From positions 20,900,454 to 20,964,453 of the forward strand of contig NC_043763.1 in NCBI RefSeq assembly GCF_902148845.1: a stretch of DNA of 64,000 bases, in the 5' to 3' direction. The DNA comes from Salarias fasciatus (taxonomy: Eukaryota > Chordata > Actinopteri > Blenniiformes > Blenniidae). Positions 45,801 through 64,000 of this stretch are shown piece by piece. The position numbers and the translations under genes were made by a program. The notes beneath the pieces were generated by a model. It had not been told where the DNA came from. It saw nothing but the letters and a program-made list of their open reading frames with translations, and did no database searches. How positions within the stretch are numbered: position 1 is the first letter of the stretch; each line of letters starts with the position of its first letter.

Positions 45801-47849
45801 GACTTTAGTAGTTTTTGCGACACGCAGACAAAGCCACAGCTAAAAGTTTTGAACAGGAGCACCTTCAGCGAGTAGTGACAGTGGAAAATACATCAGAAAC
45901 CGACTTTGCCCTTCTGTAGAAAAGTCAAAATCACGTGTGGAGGTAGAATGTTGTGATACTGGCTGAGCTCTACAACACGTGACTTACCCCTCTGTGTGTA
46001 TTTCCAATGCTTCACATAGTTCCCTCCTATAAAACGTGTTTTTCCTGTTTCTCCAGTTTGGCCCAGCCTCTTTCCGTCCTGGTCAGATGCATTTCTTTGG
46101 CTTTGAGCCATGTTTTTTGTTTCCTTTTTTTTCTGTGTCTGTGTGTGTTTTTCACCTTCAGTGTCTTGTCCTTGCTTTATTGTCACGGAAGCAGTTAGAC
46201 AAATTCTTGTAATTCTGATAGAGATCAGATAAACAGGAGATAGTTATGAGGAAATATCTCCTGGTGAAGTGTTATAAAAGCTTGGTTGAAATCCATGCTG
46301 GAGCTGCTGAGAGAATTAAAGGAACAACTTCAGCCTTTTTATATAGTTTTAACTTAAAAGTCACAAAAGTTTGAAACGCACAATGTAAAAATATTAAAAT
46401 ATTGCATTAGTTTAGATTTTTTAAGCGCAGACAGTAATAATCGGATTTGAAATTCAAATAAAGACTTAAAACATTTCAGTTTTGAAATATTATATGTAGA
46501 AATAACTAACAATTATTTTACTTTTCAATACTGTTACATTTATTAAAGATTTTTTTCAAGATGCAAAATATGTTATATCAGAAATTTCCACTTTGACCAC
46601 TTGGAATTAATCTTAGAATAACTTTCATAATAATATCTGCATTTGTTTTTTTAAACATATTGTTACTTTTTACACCTTAAATAAGAGTGTTTTTATATGT
46701 GACTACTTATGGTTGAAGTCAAAAGTTAGATTCAAGTGAATATAAGTTGAATCATCCCAAAAATGTATGATTACACTGTGTAATATAATTTATGTAACTG
46801 ACTGCATGTCGATAAAAATGGAGCTGAATTCTAAAAATGGTAAAATAACTATGATATGAAGACTGAATAAGAAGTTGAAACAGCCTAAACGGTATTGCTT
46901 GGGTGTTTGCCTTGATGAGCAGTAATCTATTCTGTGAAAATGTTTTTTGTTGCGACTGTCAGAACACATCCAGCTGTTGTGTTTCAACCAGACGTCGTTT
47001 CTTCCGCCACAGGAAATGAACGCTGCTGTGATCACCTACTGCGGACACTTCTTCCACGGCAACTGCCTCCGGAAGTGGCTGTACGTCCAGGAAACGTGTC
47101 CCATGTGTCACCAAAGCGTCCAGCCCACGCCGCCGGGCCAGCGCCACGCCGCGGCCGACGACCCGGACCCTCCACCTCAGAGAGACGCGGGGCGAGACCC
47201 GGCCGCAGGAGAGGAAGCCCACGACCCCGACGACGCCGGAAATCAGGAAATGCAATGTGATGATGTGACTTCTGACCCCACCGAGCAGGAGGAAGAGGAG
47301 GGGGGCTTCCAGAGAGGAGGCGATAGAGACCAGCCGGCTGAACCCCACAGCGACGGCGTTCAGGGTCTTCGTTTCAGCTCCAGTGGGGACTTTGTAGGAT
47401 TTGTCAGCCCAGTGTTACCAGAGGAGTCAAGTCCCCCGTGTGAGGAGAGGGACGAAAACCCACCACTGCCATCCACTTTCAAAACTGTGAGCGACAATAC
47501 AGTCAAGTCCCCGTCTCACTCTGAATCAACACGACCTCAAGAGTTTGTTCAGTCGAGTTACGAGCCGTCGCTGGACTCCTGTGATACCTTTCAATCACTG
47601 GAGGGAAACAATACTGAAAACTGTACAGGGCCTGTCCCGTGTGAGGCGGAAAGCCAAACCTCTGTCCAATCATGCAATCAAAACTCAGAACTCTCGGAGA
47701 ATACGGAACATTTTCAAAACCATCAAGGTCACGGCACACACTCAGACCTGCTCAGAGGGCCGGAGGCCGACCCTCAGACGTCTCAGCCGTCCCTCAGAGA
47801 TGCACAACCACAGACTGCAACGACTGACCGACCTGCATCAGTGCCTTGA
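39857..47849 (+). CDS. rnf145: RING finger protein 145, ER membrane E3 ligase (10 coding exons)
   Basis: RNF145 is a polytopic ER ubiquitin ligase of the TRC8 family that, in mammals, acts in sterol-dependent HMG-CoA reductase degradation and SCAP control. Coding exons: 39857-40025, 40453-40561, 41234-41325, 41870-42111, 42828-43003, 43101-43241, 44055-44237, 44326-44473, 44662-45018, 47013-47849. All phases agree and give 817 residues. Human-like blocks include KVWLFSVHMLPLLARLC, TPYSLLGLTFVVS, RGVTEGVTLLLLALQTGL, SLWKHFRGLSMCL and HSYFNVWLRAQSGW. The RING-H2 (CAICFQ, CGHFFHGNC, CPMC) spans the last intron. At the YLYF site bound by Insig in mammals this protein reads YLHI. The acidic, Ser-rich tail after the RING is longer than in the roughly 663-residue human form. 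The start ATG fits the family (RLEELANVALRVPNILVLD). Confidence 0.95.
45019..47012 (+). other. Last intron of rnf145
   Basis: A 2.0 kb AT-rich intron splitting the RING domain after CAICFQ. No exon or recognisable element is seen. Confidence 0.6.
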
Positions 47850-50100
47850 AGGAAGACTTGTTCTCTGTTAGCAGGGAATCAAACACATTTGCCTTTTGTA
47901 TGTGAATCATGAGGGAAGGCGGAGATGCTTCACGCAGCGCTGCTTGTTGGGACGAGAGCGTCGTCTTGGGATCGTCTCCTCGCCGTTCTCATAATGCAGC
48001 AGATCCACTGCCTCTCACAGGAGCTGGAGTGCTGGTGCCAAGCGACTTAGCGCTCCCTCAAATGAGCGGTCACACAGTTTAGGCTCATCGACAGTCTGAA
48101 ACTCTGCGAGAGATGATGGTGCCTCCTCGACAGAAGCACAATTCAACATGTCTGACAGTGTGGTTGTGACTCCAGTCCTGTACAACATGATGGTTTAAAG
48201 GGAAGGAAGCATTATGATGCTGACGCCTCGCAGGCAGGATCGTGCGCAGGACGGGGCTTTTCTGTTTGAAGCTTTCTTCAGCTCTCATCTCGTGAGGAGA
48301 TGTTGCGTGTTAACCCACTTCCACAGTTAACCTCACTGTGTTCCAACCTGCGGCAGTGTGACATTCAATGGTGAAATACAGTCAGACGTGCTCGTGAGGT
48401 CAGGACTGAGACTGTGGGACTGTGTCTTGCCTTTCAAAGAAATAAAAGAATATATAAGACAAAGAATATATATTGGTGGTACGTGATAGAACGTCGCTTT
48501 CCTCCACCTCGGCATATCCCTCAGATGGCGGCGTCCTCGTTACAACATGCAGCAGCGTGATGCCAGCTCCGCATTTTTTTCTATCAAGGGGGGGGAAAAA
48601 TAAGAGAGAGAGTTGTATCTTTTAGCAGACAGTGTAATGAATGTGATTCGGTTTAGAAAATAATTTGTTTGGGCTGAATATGAGAGTGGAAATATGTTGG
48701 GCTTTCATGTAAATGTAAAGAACAAGATTATCATGAATAAACAACGAAGAATAAAACAACATGAGTGTCAACACAAAGCGATAATCTTTCATCAGTATTT
48801 ACTGAATGCTACCAGGGAATGATCGCTCAAGATGTTTACTTGGTGTTCATTTTGATTTTTCTCAGTTGTGGCAGCAGAGTGGCAAAAATACTTCAGTCTT
48901 TTATTTTCAATCGGTCATTTGTACTGCCTTCCCTCTCTTGTCTCCCAGTGTTAAATCACAGATGTGAAGTTTTACTTTCTTTAATTTGTGACTGTTTTCT
49001 GTAATAATACAGCCATGACAGGCGCGCAGTGAAGCCAGTCTGCAGCCGTTCGGCTTTCCATTCCTCACTGGCCCATGGAGTCAATGATATAAAATGAATC
49101 AAATAAAAACTAGTGTTCAAATTCTTCAACTGCTTTCATTTGCAAGGTGGCAGCTTTGGTTTTCTAGGGGACATGGCTTATGGGTGTGGCTTTACCTGTC
49201 TTTATTGTGTTTAAAGTGTCCAAATCAGTCACTATCGTCAGACAAATTGCTGCATAGCAGGATCTTTTATGCGCCTTTATGTAACGGCTGAATCTGATCC
49301 AAGTTCATTGCAAGAAAAACCATTAACACTGAAGGAAAATTTTAAATGATGGCTCATCATTGAAATCTGAGTATCTGGGGGAAATGTTTTAATCATATTA
49401 AGGTACTGCATATGGAGAAATTGCTTCACCGAACTGATCCACCAATAGGGAAGCACTTGGGGGAGGTCATGTAGGTCGAGGGTCTTGCTCAGGGATCCAT
49501 GGTGTATGTTTTCGGACTCTTGGAGGGACACTGGAGTACCGAGACCTTCTCGTTATGGAGCAATTAAAGCAATTTTTGGTATTTGAACCCATGACCTTTG
49601 CAGTGAGGCCAGAGTACAAACTACTGTCACACCGTGCAGCTGCATACATTGAATAAATAAATTGAATTAGTGAGAATTTTTGTCAATATCTTAGAATGAA
49701 GTTAATTTTATTTTCTCTCTTTTGGTTCAGTTTCTACCACTTCATTTTAAAAATAGTTTATCTTCTCTATATGGTCATTTTCCACCTTTTAATCTGTGTA
49801 TTGTCGTTCCAGTGACATTTTGCCTTTAGGGGCTCAAGAATCTGTCCTTACTTACCTTGACCTGAAATTATAAAATTAATTAAGCTTTAATGTTTTGAAT
49901 TAAAGAGAGTGGAGATACTTGGATGTGGCGTGATGTATCTAACAGGATTACAGTTTATACAATAAATAACATTATAGAAAATGTATTTTAAGTTGATGAT
50001 ATTTCAATCAAAAAAGAGAGAAAAAGTCGATTAAATTGAGGTAATTCTAAGGCTTAATTGTCAGGTCTGGTTAGCCTTGCTAGGTGTGTATGTGTGTGTT
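47850..50100. other. rnf145 3' UTR and short intergenic region
   Basis: Candidate rnf145 poly(A) signals AATAAA lie at 48441-48446 and 48736-48741. A degenerate repeat with TTTGAACCCATGACCTTTGC lies near 49440-49640. I looked for CISD2, the head-to-head neighbour of human UBE2D3, and see no frame with its CDGSH motif. Confidence 0.5.
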
Positions 50101-50129
50101 TTTTTCTCTAACAAGCTTGTAACCAATCT

Positions 50130-50601
50130 GCCATCACATCCGGCCCGTCACTGCGCACCCGGCGCAGCCAGCTGCACGAGCTGCACCGCCTGCCGCACGT
50201 CATAAAGCCTCCGTACAGCCGACCGCCGCTAGTTGGATAAACAGCCGCGACCGAAACCAAGACAACAGGAGCTCCGTCGCCGCCGCCGCCGCCATTGACC
50301 GGCTTTCTTCGTCTGGCACTCACCTTTGCTCCACCTCCGGCGAAAGGATAGAGATAAGAGCGTTACACACCCGATAAATTCACAGGAGTTCTCGACGGAC
50401 TGCCTGTCGTTTGTGAAGCGCCTTCCAGCATACGTAGTTTTTTAGCTTGCTGCTAGTCAGCTAGCCCGAAAAAGAAAGGCCGTCGAGTTGACACGGCGTC
50501 AATTATTTAACGAGGGAGCGGATATTCCTGGCATATCACGCTTGAACCCTCGCACTTGGATCGGAAAAGCTTAACATTGAGGAGCAGAAGTCAGAGAGAG
50601 G
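50130..50601 (+). promoter_or_regulatory. CpG-rich promoter/5' UTR of ube2d3
   Basis: A CpG-dense block with (GCC)n at 50278-50294 immediately upstream of the start codon at 50602, in a locally AT-rich setting. This is typical of a housekeeping promoter. The 71-codon - strand frame within it is GC-composition noise. Confidence 0.6.
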
Positions 50602-57427
<6,826 letters not shown>

Positions 57428-59360
57428 TGGCGTCATGTGGAAAGCTGGTGGAAAACAATGTCGCTGGTTCAGACTTAAAATTCCGGGATTCTGCTCTTTT
57501 TCACTTTTTATTTTTGGGAGAAGGGGGTTGAGCATTGGAGCATTTTACCCCCTTCCGTTTCTTGTTTGTTTTTTGTTTTTTTTCCCCCCCCACCTGCGCG
57601 CTCTTAAGAAGATAGTGTTTCTTTCTCTCTCTAGGACATGTGCCAGTTTCTGTTGAGTTTCAACTCCCGTTCTGTATGGAGCTTTGAAAAAAGGAAAAAA
57701 ATTAAACGCAAGTCTTGGCTCTGAACACTCACCTTGAGCATGCACCAGTGAGAGGTTTCTGTTTCCTTTGGGTTTTTTGTTTTGTTTTGTTTTTTTTTCT
57801 TCGAACTGAAATTGGTGAAGTTTGTCATTTTACTCTGCACACACTTGGTAGAATCTGATGCAGCCGCCGTCTTGCGAGCGCCGCAGCCTCGATACATCCT
57901 GAGGTCGATGGCGGCTTCACCGGGGGCAGAGGTTCAAAGAGCACTTGTAGCAAAGCCTGTATTTTGCCGTTTATGTGAATTCAGAATTTCAGGAGTTTCA
58001 CATTGGCCTAAATCCCACCGAAATCTGGCCCACAAATTCGTATCTGTCTCCCAAACTGGTGTGACGTCAGTTTTTCCTTCTGATCAGTAGTATAGGAATT
58101 CTATTACCTGGGGTTGGGGGAAAAACAGGTGTATCTTATTCCACTATCAAAGTGTGTGTACAGAAAAACACGGCAGTTATATATCAATGTAAGGAAATAA
58201 AATATAAGAACTTCAATGTTGTATTTTATGCATGTTTATAAAGGTAGGCTATTATGTTTCTGCAAAAATAAATGGAGTGTAAGACTGATCAGTTGGAAAA
58301 ATTTGGTTCCCCTCAAAAGATTTTGATTTGTTTTTGGTTTTTTTTTTCTATTTTTGTTATTTAGAAGCCAGTAGTTGAGCAGTTAGTTTTATGCCCACTT
58401 GAACACTGTCTTCTTGTAGCCCTAAAAATCTTGATGCAAAGCTAATGGTTGATAATCAACTTGTGGCTGTGTTTCATTTTAGTTTTCCCTTCAATAAAGT
58501 TACTTAAACCATAAAAACGGGACTGGGTGTGTTTTCTTCAAGTAAGATTCATTTGCACATGCCAGTCATCGTTGGTGTCTTTGTATTTCATGTGAAACAC
58601 GGGAAGGAGTTGTGGAAAAATGAAGGTTTGTTTTTTGTGAAGCAGTTTGTCATTTTCTTAAGATTCTGATGCCTGAAATGGGTTCATTTTTAAACTGCAT
58701 CAAGCAATACACTTTTTGATAGTCTTTGCCCAAACACAAGGAATATGGAGAATGTCTTGATAAAGTTTTCCTTATAAAAGTTGGTCGTAGTCTTTTTAAA
58801 GGAGTTTGGAGGTTTAGTGAAATCCATTATTCAAGTGTGGCAACTGTCCTGAAGTTAAAGCATTATGAACTGTATTTTCCTCTGATGCAATTCTATAGCA
58901 TGTTTAAGTGTCTTCTGAGTCATGTGAAACTTTTGGTTTAACTATTTTTGATCAGTAAGATTTGCTGTATCTTAGAAAAATGGGCATGAAGTGTTTTAGG
59001 TTTTCAAATGTGAAACACTGATTGCATAAGAGGCAACTCGAAGACTCCAGATGAATGGTAAACGCACCACTGAATGAGTTCTACACCAGAGCTTCCCAGT
59101 GGCCATGTGAGGATGAACTCTGAAACTATACAACGTGTAGATTTGAGTTTGAGTTGAGGTCACCAGTTCATCACGGGTCAACCGGACGGACAACCTGTGC
59201 AGCTGAAAATCATTTTGATCCCGGACTTGAACCAGGTGCATTGCTGCGAGGCTGTGCACACCACTGTTCCCCCCTGTAACATTATTTTTTTTCCTGAATA
59301 AATGGTTCTTAAAATATGTTTCCCATAACATCCAACAAAAGACACATGTTGCACCAGGCG
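57428..59360 (+). other. ube2d3 3' UTR and intergenic DNA to manba
   Basis: About 1.07 kb of 3' UTR runs to AATAAA at 58493-58498. From there to about 59360 nothing coding is seen. A degenerate repeat (GGTCACCAGTTCATCACGGG, GATCCCGGACTTGAACCAGG) lies near 59155-59275. Confidence 0.5.
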
Positions 59361-59384
59361 TTTCCTTGCTTGGTCAGCTGACCG

Positions 59385-59491
59385 CGCGTCACATGAGGAA
59401 CCCGGAAGTCAGCCATCTGTAAACACGACGGGATAAAAGCAAGCGTTTGAATCCTTTGAAGAGGGTTCTGTCTCGCGGGGACGCTCGAACC
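59385..59491 (+). promoter_or_regulatory. manba promoter motifs
   Basis: TCACATGA at 59389-59396 is an M-box/E-box of the MiT/TFE type, the factors that drive many lysosomal genes. It is followed by an ETS site CCGGAAGT at 59402-59409, about 80-100 bases before the start codon. The TSS is not known. Confidence 0.4.
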
Positions 59492-62400
59492 ATGAGACTG
59501 GCCGTCAGGCTTTGTCTTCCCGCTCTGTGGTGTGTGTTCGGAGGGGTTTTCTCTGAGTTTTCTTCCCAGCTGAGTCTGACCGGGAAATGGAGTCTGAGGA
59601 ACTCCAACAGGTCCGTGTCTCTACCCGTCCAGGTGCCCGGCTGCGTTCACTCCGCCCTGCAGCAACAGGGATACATTCAGGTCAGACAGTCGCTCCGCTG
59701 CCGCCGCTGTGTGAACCATCCGTATTTTTATGTGGTAGAGAAACAACTTTCTATTGGTCATGATTTTATGGCCGCTCAGTAAGAGGGAGTGGGGAACATG
59801 GAATACAAAAAGCAAGACAAGCGTGTTTACAAAGTGATACTAAAAGAATGCAAAGTTAAACAACTCAAAAAGACACATAACAGTGAAGCCTCCAAACAGT
59901 TAAATAGACTCCACTGGTCACATCTTTTGGTACAACTTGAATCAGTGTCTTTAAAGCAGGGGTGTCACTAACATTTTAGTTCAGGGGCCTCGTGCACTCC
60001 AAGTTTCACCCGGAGTTGGCTGGACTGGTAAAATTTAAATTTCAACTTATCAACAGTCATGAGAGTCGGGGAAAGATTCCAGTAACTTTGAAGGTAGCAT
60101 GGATATCGAGTATTTAACTGCAATCATTTCTGTAGCTTGAATGGTCTGAACAACATTAAAAATATCAGTTGAGTTGCATGAAAAGAACATTTTATGTAAC
60201 CTTGGAGAAAAAATTGAAATCAATAATTGATTACCTGAGTGGATGTGGATTAAGAACATAAAAATAATAAAGGTAATATGAATAAGACACAAGAGAGCAC
60301 AAATTTTGAGGGGAAAAAATACCCTCATAATGACTCAATCCAACAAAATCAAGCAGATGTGGTGGAGAATGAGAAATAAAGAATCAATATAGCAGAAAAG
60401 ACCCGAAGTATGTCACAAATTGCCGGACAGAGAAAAAAAAATCCCCTGCTTTTAAGAAAATGATCATCAAAAAAGCAAAGAAATACCAGGATAAGAAATC
60501 ACAAAAGCATGAAAAGATACAGCAAGTAATAGTCAGAGATTCCAGGAAGGAGGCATGAATTGCCAATATACGTATACATTTCAAAGTGGCCTTTTATTGT
60601 GGGCAGTATAAAGCACACCTGTGCACTAATCATGGTGTCTGATGAGCATCTTGATGTGGCATACCTGTGAGGTGGGATGGATTATCTCAGCAAAGTAGAA
60701 GTTCTCACTATCACACATTTAGACAGATTTGTGAACAATGTTTGAAAGAAATGGTAATATAGTCTATCTGGAATGAATTTTAGATCTTTAAGTCCATCTC
60801 ATGAAAAATGGAAGCAAAAACAGAAGTGTTGCGTTTATATTTTTCTTTAGTGTACATACAATATCAACAGAATCTTCAGAAAACCGGCCTGCTTTCAGTA
60901 TTATCTTTTGCTTAAGTGCATTAAATGGATTGCACAGTAACTATTCTGGTCAAAATTTCACCAAAAAGTCCAATGAAAACATGTAATATCCACTTAAATT
61001 ACTTTATCTGAAAAGGAAGCAAAACAACACTCACTTCAAAATTTCGGGGTTTTCATGTCTTGGATGCAACTTAAAGGTGCTGTAGGCAGGATTTCGCTAG
61101 TCAATGCTAATTTTTCTGTGTTTTCTTTGGATTAAATGTTAGAGTATCCATTGATAATCCTTTAGGAGTGTAGCATAATTGCACTACCGCGAGGGCGCAG
61201 CGTTTCCATCCGTCTCTGTTCTGAGCTGAAAAGGAATCTCGACAGCTCCAGGTATCTTTGACCAATCAGAAGAGCCCCTGAGGTTCTAACCGTGATTGGT
61301 CGAGGGTCGTTCGTCGCACGTTCTTGTGGGAGGGGCTTAACTTGCGTAAGGGCGTGATGTCAGAGAAAACAGGACAAGATTGGCTGTGCTGGGTTTCAAA
61401 TCGCCATCTTAGATGGGTCAAATCGAGATTCGGAATCCTGCCTACAGCACCTTTAAGTCCTCCGTAATTTTCTTATTTCTTAACTTTGAATCAGAAGAAT
61501 ATAGTTAACATCAGAAATAATCCTTCTGACCGACTGAACGCCCTCCTTGCTGGTCTGTCAGGATCCTTATTACAGGTTCAATGATGTCTCCTATCGGTGG
61601 ATTTCGCTGGAGAACTGGACCTACACCACCACCTTCTCTGTCCCCGCCTCCCTCAGGTCTGGACAGTTATCTTTCCCTCCAGTTTCTCGTGCCCTGCCTC
61701 CCCACCTAAGTGCTTATTTTCCACTCGACCAGGCTGAAGCGGAAGGTGCTGCTCGTCTTTGACGGCGTGGACACCGTGTCCACCGTCTCTCTCAACGGGA
61801 TCGCCGTGGGGACGACGGACAACATGTTCCTCAGATACGTGAGTGGAGCCCTCCGCTCTCGGTTCTGTCGTTTCCTCCCTCACGTCGGTGCGTCGCGCGC
61901 TCAGCTTCCTGTCTGTTCTTCGCTGTGCAGGACTTCTCGGTGAGAGATTTGCTGAAGGACGGTGAGAATGTGCTGGAGGTCCGTTTTCTCTCTCCGGTTC
62001 TTTACGCCTCGGAGCAGAGAAAAGCTCACCCATACAGAGTTCCTCCTGAGTGTCCTCCAGAGGTCCAGCACGGGGAATGCCACGTCAACTTCATCAGGAA
62101 AGTACGTACGTCCTTCCAGGTTTTACCTACGGAAAGATGTAAACACATCAGCAGAAGAAAGATGCTTGAGGACATAAACTGGAACAATCCCATCCTGTGT
62201 TGGTATTGAACCGGTGAGCTTCTCGGTGTGTTCGGGCGCAGGCGCAGAGCTCCTTCAGTTGGGACTGGGGCCCCTCGTTTCCCTCGGTGGGGCTGTGGAG
62301 GCCGGTTCGCCTGGAGGCTTTCGACGCCCTGCGGCTCGTCCAGGTTTCCTGTGTTCCTCTCTACAGTGAGTCCAGCGCTTCATCAACCTTTAATCCACCA

Positions 62401-63941
62401 TTAAGGGTTAAACCCCAACCCTGTAGTTCAGTTAACACTGTGGTTATCTGGAGAGGAATAGATGTAGATTCACCAAAGTCTCCCTTGAAACACCTGCCTG
62501 CTTTCTTCCCCCTGCTCTTAAATGTCTTCTCGGTATGAGATTTCATGTACTCACATCATTTGTGCCGCTCCTCTTCTTTTTCTGTCTTATATATCTTTAT
62601 CCCGATGTCCAGATTACAGGAGCGCTGAGTGGACCGTGCAGGTCGAGCTTCTTGTGGACGCCGTCCAGCCGACCGAAAGCCAGATTACCGTCTCCATCCC
62701 CGAGCTGGGCTCGGAGCAAACCTACCAGGCCAAGTTTCTCTCTGGAAAAACCAAAACCGTCCTCGTCTTACATATATACACGGTGCGTGAAGCTGGCATG
62801 TCGTGTGTTAGAAAATATAAGAGACTGTACAAGACAGTTAAAAGTATCACTTCAGCCACTGAAGTCTTGACGTCTCTCCAGATTCTGGAGTCTTTCACTG
62901 TGTGAGGCCGACGCTCCTCCCAGAGGAGGACATGTTTTGAGCGAAAGACGCGCTCCGCTTCTGGTGTCCAACTTAAACCTTCACACCTCAAAATGACTGG
63001 CGGTTGTGTGGGGGCACCGTGCGCTCTGAGCTGGTTTTAAAGGGAACTGTCAGTCCGATCACAGAAAGAAGACGAAAATACATTTTTATCTATAGTGTAT
63101 GTGTTTATAATGTGGAGTGAGCTTTGAGGGCTGCAAACAAGCTTCGAAACGCATTGATATTTCAAGTCTTCTGATTCATTTCAGCTTTGAATGACATTTC
63201 TGTGAGCTTCACTCTTTGTGTGTGTGTTTTTTTTCTTTTCTTTTTTTTTCCATCTTCCAGAAGAAGGAGGTGAAGTTGTGGTGGCCCAACGGACACGGAG
63301 AACAACCTTTTTACAATCTCACCATCCAAGGATTTCAGGATTTATTCTCATCCAAGGTCGGAGGTCAAACTTTTATACACTGTTGTAGCTTTGTTAGCAT
63401 GATAATGTATCTATGTTTCAGATTTGGTTGGTTTGTATAATTAAACATGTGTGCCAATTATTACATAAGATGAAGTTTTGTGCTACAAATTGTAATATTT
63501 CTGTGTGTTTCAGTGTTTTATTCAGTCTGTTCTCAGGCAGTCTGCGGTTCACTGAAATGAGAGTGTTGCTGTTGCAGGTGTATTTCCGTACGGTGGATCT
63601 CTATCAGGGGCAGATTGTCGGCACTCCGGGTTTGGGCTTTTTTTTCCGCGTCAACGGGAAGCCAATTTTCCTGAAAGGCTCCAACTGGATCCCGGCCCAC
63701 TCCTTCCAGGACCAGGTGACCCCCGCTGTGTGAGTGCTCATTGAAAAGCTCCTCTTTGGCAGAAGATGTTTTTTTTTAAAGTGACATTCATTCTGAGGCT
63801 GCTTCTCTTCTCCGGCTGCTCAGTTTGAGAAACCTGTTGCAGTCGGCGGTGGACGCGAACATGAACGCCCTCCGGGTGTGGGGAGGAGGCGTGTACGAGC
63901 AGGACCTATTCTACCACATCTGTGATGAGATGGGCATCATG
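59492..63941 (+). CDS. manba: Beta-mannosidase, N-terminal half (9 exons, 3' end outside window)
   Basis: Lysosomal exo-beta-mannosidase (GH2) removes the beta-1,4-mannose of N-glycan cores. Exons: 59492-59680, 61562-61656, 61733-61838, 61931-62101, 62242-62365, 62613-62782, 63261-63356, 63578-63729, 63824-63941. Phases join, giving 407 of roughly 880 residues. A signal peptide is seen ([20 protein letters not shown]). Family blocks are [82 protein letters not shown] and [15 protein letters not shown]. The exon at 63578 uses the donor GCTGT/GTGAGT at 63730, because VT..LLRxLLQ continues across it in human. An in-frame ATG 45 bases upstream of the chosen start would spoil the signal peptide. 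The catalytic Glu residues lie beyond the window. Confidence 0.95.
59954..60020 (+). mobile_element. hAT-like end fragment in manba intron 1
   Basis: CAGGGGTGTCACTAACATTT followed by TAGTTCAGGGGCC matches the common vertebrate hAT terminal text (CAGGGGTGTCAAACTCATTT...). The opposite end is not recognised. Confidence 0.5.
60575..60856. mobile_element. Old vertebrate DNA-transposon copy in manba intron 1
   Basis: The stretch reads CCTTTTATTGTGGGCAGTAT, CATACCTGTGAGGTGGGATG, then GTGTTGCGTTTATATTTTTC ending at TTAGTGTA. This matches a repeat seen across many vertebrates whose inverted end reads TACACT..ACAAAAATATAAACGCAAC. I cannot name the family with certainty. It is diverged. Confidence 0.55.
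61075..61452. mobile_element. TTAA-flanked MITE, 378 bp
   Basis: Perfect inverted ends AGGTGCTGTAGGCAGGATT at 61075 and AATCCTGCCTACAGCACCT ending at 61452, with TTAA directly on both sides (61071-61074, 61453-61456). TTAA duplication is typical of piggyBac-like elements, though the ends do not start with CCC, so the superfamily is uncertain. It lies about 100 bases before manba exon 2 and has no coding capacity. Confidence 0.85.
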
Positions 63942-64000
63942 GTAACCGCCAGTCTTCCTTCTCATGCTCACACCTGTCGTTTCAGGTGCTCTCTGTATTC

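Noticed and set aside
50108-50323. Divergent small gene on the - strand at the ube2d3 CpG island
   Set aside because: Gly/Arg-rich frame from GCC repeats and CpG composition; not CISD2 or any other known neighbour.

Overview
This 64 kb window is vertebrate nuclear DNA, almost certainly from a teleost fish and probably a percomorph-type one. Genes are split by GT-AG introns, vertebrate orthologues are easily recognised, two syntaxin-11 genes lie in tandem (the stx11b.1/b.2 arrangement known in fish), and the repeats are fish-like: CA/GT microsatellites, hAT, PIF/Harbinger and TTAA-flanked MITEs, and tRNA-derived SINEs. No species can be named from sequence alone.

Layout. (1) 1-10.43 kb, + strand: the last seven coding exons of trappc12 (TRAPP III subunit), with introns full of microsatellites, a 33-base poly-G run and a long polypyrimidine tract. 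(2) 10.49-13.03 kb, - strand: adi1 (acireductone dioxygenase, methionine salvage), complete in four exons and tail-to-tail with trappc12, as in mammals. (3) 13.0-27.4 kb: no protein gene. It holds a duplicated tRNA array alternating tRNA-Ser(GCT) and tRNA-Arg(CCT), plus single tRNA-iMet and tRNA-Leu(TAA) genes, inverted and degenerate copies, a 1.5 kb hAT element with a clean paralogous empty site, a PIF/Harbinger transposase remnant, and a 1.3 kb minisatellite of 10/11-bp units. (4) 30.6-34.8 kb, - strand: two tandem syntaxin-11 genes, each with an intronless CDS. (5) 38.8-48.8 kb, + strand: rnf145, a polytopic ER RING E3 ligase with 10 coding exons and an upstream non-coding exon. (6) 50.1-58.5 kb, + strand: ube2d3, a ubiquitin E2 with two alternative terminal coding exons. 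(7) 59.5 kb to the end, + strand: the first nine coding exons of manba (lysosomal beta-mannosidase). The ube2d3-manba order and orientation match human 4q24, which supports the ube2d3 call.

The genes are not one pathway. They are housekeeping or trafficking genes (TRAPP, SNAREs, ubiquitin E2/E3, a lysosomal hydrolase, methionine salvage) in two or three conserved synteny blocks. An E3 (rnf145) and a broad-range E2 (ube2d3) are neighbours head to tail, which may be coincidental. The most notable items are the mutually exclusive ube2d3 last exons, the changed YLYF (Insig-binding) motif of rnf145, the Ser/Arg tRNA array with its hAT insertion 3 bp from a tRNA 3' end, and the helically spaced minisatellite.
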